64,000 nt of DNA, from the NCBI GenBank assembly GCA_947089135.1, contig CAMUJF010000003.1, positions 104,823-168,822 of the forward strand, read 5' to 3'. Under the pieces are notes generated by a model, which did not search any database, had not been told where the DNA came from, and saw nothing but the letters and a program-made list of their open reading frames with translations. This DNA comes from an uncultured Clostridia bacterium. GTDB lineage: Bacteria > Bacillota > Clostridia > Oscillospirales > Ruminococcaceae. Below are positions 60,377-64,000 of this stretch, in pieces (position 1 is the first letter of the stretch; every line of letters begins with the position of its first letter). The position numbers and the translations under genes are program-made.

Positions 60377-61855
60377 ATGAGCAATAACGATATTTACTGC
60401 GATATAGCCAAACGCACCGACGGCGATATTTACATCGGCGTTGTGGGCCCCGTAAGAACGGGAAAATCCACCTTTATCAAGAAGTTTATGGAAAGTCTTG
60501 TTATTCCTAACATTGCCAGCGAGTACCGCCGCGAACGGGCTGTTGACGAGCTTCCCCAGTCGTCGGCCGGAAAGACCATAATGACTACCGAGCCGAAGTT
60601 TATTCCGGAGGAAGCCGTGGAAGTGACTATCGGTGAAAAGGCGCGGTTCAACGCGCGCATGATAGACTGCGTGGGCTATATAGTACCCAGCGCAATAGGG
60701 TATATTGAGAACGAAGCTCCGCGAATGGTAATTACTCCTTGGTTTGACGAGGAAGTTCCCTTTGCAATGGCAGCCGAGGTTGGAACGCGCAAGGTCATTC
60801 AGGATCATTCCACTATCGGACTTGTGATAACCACAGACGGAAGCATTTCGGATATTCCACGCGAGGAGTACGAAGAAGCCGAACAGCGTGTCATAAATGA
60901 GTTGAACTCTATAAATAAGCCGTTTGTTGTATTGCTCAACTGTGTTTATCCGCAGTCAAAGGAAGCTGTGCAGCTTGCCGGAGAGCTTTCACAAAAATAC
61001 GAAACGCCCGTAATACCTGTTAACTGCGTAGACCTTGAGGATGACGACATACACAACATCTTAAAGCAGGTGTTGTATGCATTCCCCATAAAAGAAATAA
61101 ACATCTGTATGCCGAAATGGATAACCGGTCTTTCAAAGGGACACTGGCTCAAAAATAATGTTTTCGACACTATACGCTCCGCTGCGGAAAACGTTAAGTT
61201 CGTGCGAGATATAAACAGTGTTGCTGACAGCATTGCGGGTAACGATAACATAAGTCGCGCTGCTGTTTCCGAAATAGATCTTGGCAAGGGCAGCGCGGAA
61301 ATATACGCCGAGCTGAAAAGCAATCTTTTCTTTAAGGTACTGGGTGAAGAAACAGGCATTGAGATAAGCGGGGAAAGCGATCTTATGCCGCTGCTGAAAG
61401 ATCTTACTGCGGTCAAGGCGAAATATGAAAAGATCGAGAACGCATTGTCCGAGGTCGATGCGACGGGCTACGGAATAGTTATGCCCACAATCGACGAGCT
61501 GTCCCTCGAAGAACCCGAGATCGTTAAACAGGGCGGAAAGTACGGCGTACGCCTGAAAGCCTCCGCACCGTCCATACACATGATGAAAGCGGATATCGTT
61601 ACCGAGGTAAGTCCCATAGTCGGTTCGGAAAAGCAGTCCGAGGAGCTTGTGATGTACCTGCTAAAAGAGTTTGAGGAAAGTCCGCAGAAGATTTGGGAGT
61701 CCAACATATTCGGCAAGTCGCTACACGAGCTTGTGAACGAGGGTCTGCACAACAAGCTTTACCGTATGCCTGTTGATGCGCGGCTGAAGCTTCAGGAAAC
61801 TCTCGAACGAATTATAAACGAGGGCTGCGGCGGACTAATCTGCTTTATCCTGTAA
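60377..61855 (+). CDS. spoIVA: Stage IV sporulation protein A
   Basis: The ATPase that polymerises on the forespore and forms the basement of the coat. The 492-residue protein equals B. subtilis SpoIVA in length, with GVVGPVRTGKSTFIKKFME (Walker A) near residue 18, the GTPase-like core and the conserved end NEGCGGLICFIL. The start at 60377 has GGAGG nine bases upstream. Its last 11 bases overlap a minus-strand regulator gene tail-to-tail. Confidence 0.98.
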   Translation: MSNNDIYCDIAKRTDGDIYIGVVGPVRTGKSTFIKKFMESLVIPNIASEYRRERAVDELPQSSAGKTIMTTEPKFIPEEAVEVTIGEKARFNARMIDCVGYIVPSAIGYIENEAPRMVITPWFDEEVPFAMAAEVGTRKVIQDHSTIGLVITTDGSISDIPREEYEEAEQRVINELNSINKPFVVLLNCVYPQSKEAVQLAGELSQKYETPVIPVNCVDLEDDDIHNILKQVLYAFPIKEINICMPKWITGLSKGHWLKNNVFDTIRSAAENVKFVRDINSVADSIAGNDNISRAAVSEIDLGKGSAEIYAELKSNLFFKVLGEETGIEISGESDLMPLLKDLTAVKAKYEKIENALSEVDATGYGIVMPTIDELSLEEPEIVKQGGKYGVRLKASAPSIHMMKADIVTEVSPIVGSEKQSEELVMYLLKEFEESPQKIWESNIFGKSLHELVNEGLHNKLYRMPVDARLKLQETLERIINEGCGGLICFIL

Positions 61856-62201
61856 TTTTATCATTTTGAGCAATTTGTTCTTCGTAAAGCATATCCATTC
61901 TTTCCAAAATTTTGCCTTTCCGCTCGTCTGACAACGAGCGGAATTTGTTTATCAGGTTGGTTTCAATATCGGGCAGATCTGAACGGTTCAGACCCTTTTT
62001 ATTGTTTGTACGACCCGCGATATAGTCCAGTGACACGCGGTAGAAGTCCGCAAGCTTTATCGCGCAGTGAAAGGGTATTTCGCGCTTGCCGCTTTCATAA
62101 AGCTGGTACTGCTGCGCCTTGCAGTTAATTACTCCGCATACTTGCTTTTGCAGCAGGTCTTCATCCTCACGCAGGTCTCTTAATCTTTGGTAATAATACA
62201 C
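61845..62201 (-). CDS. XRE family regulator
   Basis: A 118-residue protein. Residues 1-60 form a helix-turn-helix (LRDLREDEDLLQKQV...YQLYESGKREIPFHCAIKLADFY), as in phage-repressor-type regulators; the C-terminal half is helical and charged. The start is a GTG at 62201, eight bases after AAGGAG on its strand. It diverges from a membrane-protein gene, with perfect dyads between them, so it probably represses that gene and itself. Confidence 0.85.
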   Translation of the reverse strand: MYYYQRLRDLREDEDLLQKQVCGVINCKAQQYQLYESGKREIPFHCAIKLADFYRVSLDYIAGRTNNKKGLNRSDLPDIETNLINKFRSLSDERKGKILERMDMLYEEQIAQNDKITG

Positions 62202-62224
62202 AAAAAGCACTCCTTGTCATTGTT

Positions 62225-62258
62225 ATTTATTTGAATTTTATCACACATTCAAATAAAT
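62225..62258. promoter_or_regulatory. 12-bp inverted repeat between divergent genes (operator candidate)
   Basis: ATTTATTTGAAT (62225-62236) and ATTCAAATAAAT (62247-62258) form a perfect dyad with a ten-base centre. GTTTGATTGT (62271-62280) and GTTTGGTTGT (62306-62315) form a near-direct repeat in the same gap. Confidence 0.6.
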
Positions 62259-62261
62259 GCG

Positions 62262-62290
62262 TTGACAACCGTTTGATTGTATGATATTAT
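62262..62290 (+). promoter_or_regulatory. Promoter of the membrane-protein gene at 62347
   Basis: TTGACA and TATTAT with a 17-base spacer. Confidence 0.8.
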
Positions 62291-62346
62291 AACTTATAGA
62301 CAATTGTTTGGTTGTTTATACAATTATTTAAAGGAGTGTCAATGAA

Positions 62347-62757
62347 GTGAAGGAAAAAAATCAAAAGTCAAAAGTTAAATCTACCTTAGAAGCAATTGTT
62401 GCAATTGGTATGGTGATGATTGTTGCCTCGCTTATAACATGGGCCATCGCCGGAATGATGGAAGTAAATTCGGATTCCAAATGCGCAGTAAATATTGAGG
62501 TCGAATTTTTAGGAAATCTTATTTTGGATAAATATGATGTTGAGTTAATGCTTGACGGCAAATCAATAGGTATTCTCAGACAGGGCACAATAACAAAATA
62601 TGAGTTTACTCTTTCAAAGGGCAGTCATACGGTTACGTTTTGCCAAGAAGGCGTTCCGTCTGTAAATGGAAGTGCTGAATTTAACGTAGAAGACGATATG
62701 AAAATTACTTACTCTATTAAGTGTCATACGGCTGTTATTGATGTTGAACAGCTTTAA
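62347..62757 (+). CDS. Single-pass membrane protein with a PEGA-like external domain
   Basis: A 136-residue protein. A basic start and one membrane helix (about 14-37) precede an external domain of beta strands (YDVELMLDGKSIGIL...FTLSKGSHTVTFCQEGVPSVNG), the pattern of PEGA-type domains. The start is a GTG at 62347. GGAG lies ten bases upstream, and the same site also precedes a three-codon ATG-AAG-TGA, which could affect initiation. Function unknown; the neighbouring XRE gene is its likely regulator. Confidence 0.68.
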   Translation: MKEKNQKSKVKSTLEAIVAIGMVMIVASLITWAIAGMMEVNSDSKCAVNIEVEFLGNLILDKYDVELMLDGKSIGILRQGTITKYEFTLSKGSHTVTFCQEGVPSVNGSAEFNVEDDMKITYSIKCHTAVIDVEQL

Positions 62758-62834
62758 ACGTTCAGATTTTTTCTTTTGTTAAACTGTGAGAGTGTAAGAG
62801 GTATTTATGCGGTCGCTCTAATTTTATATTTAAC

Positions 62835-62871
62835 AAAAAAGGTTACGCACTCAAAATGCGTAACCTTTTTT
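62835..62871. terminator. Bidirectional terminator
   Basis: AAAAAAGGTTACGCA-ctcaaaa-TGCGTAACCTTTTTT is a perfect 15-bp stem with A- and T-runs, shared by the membrane-protein gene (+) and the prephenate dehydrogenase gene (-). Confidence 0.93.
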
Positions 62872-62891
62872 AATGTTCCGAACACAAAATT

Positions 62892-63734
62892 TTAAAGCTG
62901 TTTAGTATTCTCTTTAAGTATCCGTCCATCTTTAAGAAGCTCCTTCAGACTGTCGCTGTCGCCGCTTTGCATTGCGTCTCGGTACTCTGTAAGGCGGTCT
63001 ATGATGTAATCTATCTCGAAGCAGAGAGGCTCCTTGTTCAGCATGAAAAGGGGAGTCCACATGACCTCGTTAAGCTTTGCAACTCGTGTCAAGTCCTGAA
63101 AGCTCCCCGCACTGAAGCCGAGCTGCTTGCGGTGAGTAGGACTTTTTATATAGGCGTTGGAAACCACATGGGCAAGCTGGCTGGTAAACGCGATGATCTG
63201 ATCGTGCTCTTCGGGAGAGGCAAAGACAACCTTTTTAAAATGCATTGAGTAGGCGAAGTCCTCCAGAAGGTTCAATTTCGCCTGCGGAACAGAGTCTGTA
63301 GGTGTAATGATAAAGCTTGCCTCGTCAAACAGATTGTCAAGGGAATATTCAAATCCCGAAAATTCACGTCCCGCCATAGGGTGTACGCCTATAAAGGTGA
63401 TCCCGTACTTTTCAAGCACAGGCGTAACACTGTCAACCACAGCCTTTTTTATGCCGCAGGTGTCGATAACAATGCTGCCCTCCTTGAATTTGTCCGCGTT
63501 TGCCGTGATGTAATCTATCGTGTCGGTCGGGTACAGGGAAACTATTGTGATATCGGCAAGTCCCAGATCGTCTGTTTCGGAGTCTATGGCGTTTTGGGAA
63601 ACAGCCATTGCAATAGTTTCCTTATTAATATCTATGCCGTAAACGATGTGATTGGTATGCTTTTTTATGGCTTTGCACATGGAGCCTCCGATAAGTCCGA
63701 GACCTACTGCTGTGATTATCATAGCGATGTTCAT
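62892..63734 (-). CDS. tyrA: Prephenate dehydrogenase
   Basis: Converts prephenate to 4-hydroxyphenylpyruvate in tyrosine synthesis, with NAD(P). The 280-residue protein has GLGLIGGSMCKAI near residue 11, YGIDINKE near residue 32, GVHPMAGREFSGFEYS near residue 116 and the helical C-terminal domain. It lacks an ACT domain. The ATG at 63734 sits directly on AAAGGA, so ATG 63722 (starting MIITAVGLG) is a serious alternative. Confidence 0.93.
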   Translation of the reverse strand: MNIAMIITAVGLGLIGGSMCKAIKKHTNHIVYGIDINKETIAMAVSQNAIDSETDDLGLADITIVSLYPTDTIDYITANADKFKEGSIVIDTCGIKKAVVDSVTPVLEKYGITFIGVHPMAGREFSGFEYSLDNLFDEASFIITPTDSVPQAKLNLLEDFAYSMHFKKVVFASPEEHDQIIAFTSQLAHVVSNAYIKSPTHRKQLGFSAGSFQDLTRVAKLNEVMWTPLFMLNKEPLCFEIDYIIDRLTEYRDAMQSGDSDSLKELLKDGRILKENTKQL

Positions 63735-63905
63735 TCCTTTTTTACCAAAATTTTTACTGATAATATTTTATCACTTTTTGGCGCAAAAGTCAAGCAGCGT
63801 TTGAATGCAGTGGATATTGCTTGTGCTGAATTATATTTAAAAATATTTTACATAATATTTATATATAGTGTAAAAATGTTTCCGTTAAAAATGTATTATA
63901 CGGTG

Positions 63906-63934
63906 TTGTCTTAATGGCAGGAATATGATACAAT
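63906..63934 (+). promoter_or_regulatory. Promoter of the gene at the right edge
   Basis: TTGTCT and TACAAT with a 17-base spacer. Confidence 0.65.
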
Positions 63935-63975
63935 CAGTATATAAAATAAATTATAATTTAACGGAGGTATTAAAA

Positions 63976-64000
63976 ATGAACAAAATAAAATTTGCCGCAA
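63976..64000 (+). CDS. Start of an unknown protein (cut by the window edge)
   Basis: ATG at 63976 with GGAGG nine bases upstream and a promoter before it. The visible residues (MNKIKFAA) resemble the start of a signal peptide. Nothing more can be said. Confidence 0.6.

Overview
The window looks like chromosome of an anaerobic, endospore-lineage Firmicute of the class Clostridia, most likely a Ruminococcus-like member of the Oscillospiraceae. The reasons are Gram-positive style operons with strong AGGAGG sites, spore genes (a SpoIVFB-type protease, a SipL-like LysM protein and SpoIVA), the clpP-clpX-lon-engB run, the paired radical-SAM/DUF2344 genes, and secreted or cell-bound mannan/xyloglucan-type glycoside hydrolases (GH26, GH5, GH31). 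Base composition is moderate. I saw no rRNA, tRNA, CRISPR array, prophage or insertion sequence. Species cannot be fixed from the sequence alone.

Layout. 1-1.1 kb: end of a flotillin-like gene and a small partner. 1.2-10.8 kb: alaS, a HIT hydrolase, comEC with a degenerate C-terminal domain, holA, an RNase M5-like Toprim gene, then an MBOAT acyltransferase with a DHHW/AlgX-like partner. 11-15.3 kb: rpe, three genes homologous to Rnf/Nqr membrane subunits D, E and A (without B, C or G and with most redox ligands missing), and a membrane-anchored glycoside-hydrolase-like protein. 15.4-27.7 kb: class A PBP, a 23S rRNA methyltransferase, tmk, DUF2156, DJ-1, 5-formyl-THF cyclo-ligase, mltG, U32 peptidase, a minimal SpoIVFA-like/SpoIVFB pair, and the radical-SAM/DUF2344 pair. 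27.7-33 kb: rplS with a structured leader, lepB, rbgA, rnhB, yraN, thrC and a phosphoesterase. 33-40 kb: tig, clpP, clpX, lon and engB, the protein quality-control block, with two structured intergenic segments. 40-46.3 kb: GNAT, lysA, nucleotidyltransferase, yerC, methyltransferases, hslO and dCMP deaminase. 46.4-50.1 kb: two DUF2975-type membrane genes, the second frameshifted, with a small XRE regulator, behind a promoter with a Fur-box-like palindrome; then tex. 50.3-57.9 kb: carbohydrate region with an ECF S component, GH26 lipoprotein, a hairpin-array repeat, GH5 with an inserted domain, a broken zinc-ribbon gene and a GH31 gene behind a cre/LacI-type operator. 58-64 kb: GNAT, sipL-like gene plus spoIVA, a divergent XRE/membrane-protein pair with strong dyads, prephenate dehydrogenase and the first codons of a secreted protein.

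How the genes work together. Most of the window is core metabolism and cell maintenance. The PBP and MltG act on peptidoglycan; Trigger factor, ClpP, ClpX, Lon and Hsp33 handle proteins; SipL and SpoIVA would build the base of the spore coat. The carbohydrate genes could make a small beta-mannan and alpha-xyloside breakdown set. The most unusual locus is the Rnf-like D-E-A trio at 11.8-14.1 kb: by comparison with E. coli RsxA/RsxE as I remember them, three of the four iron-sulfur cysteine positions are replaced and no flavinylation motif is visible, so it may be a non-redox derivative of the Rnf/Nqr membrane core.
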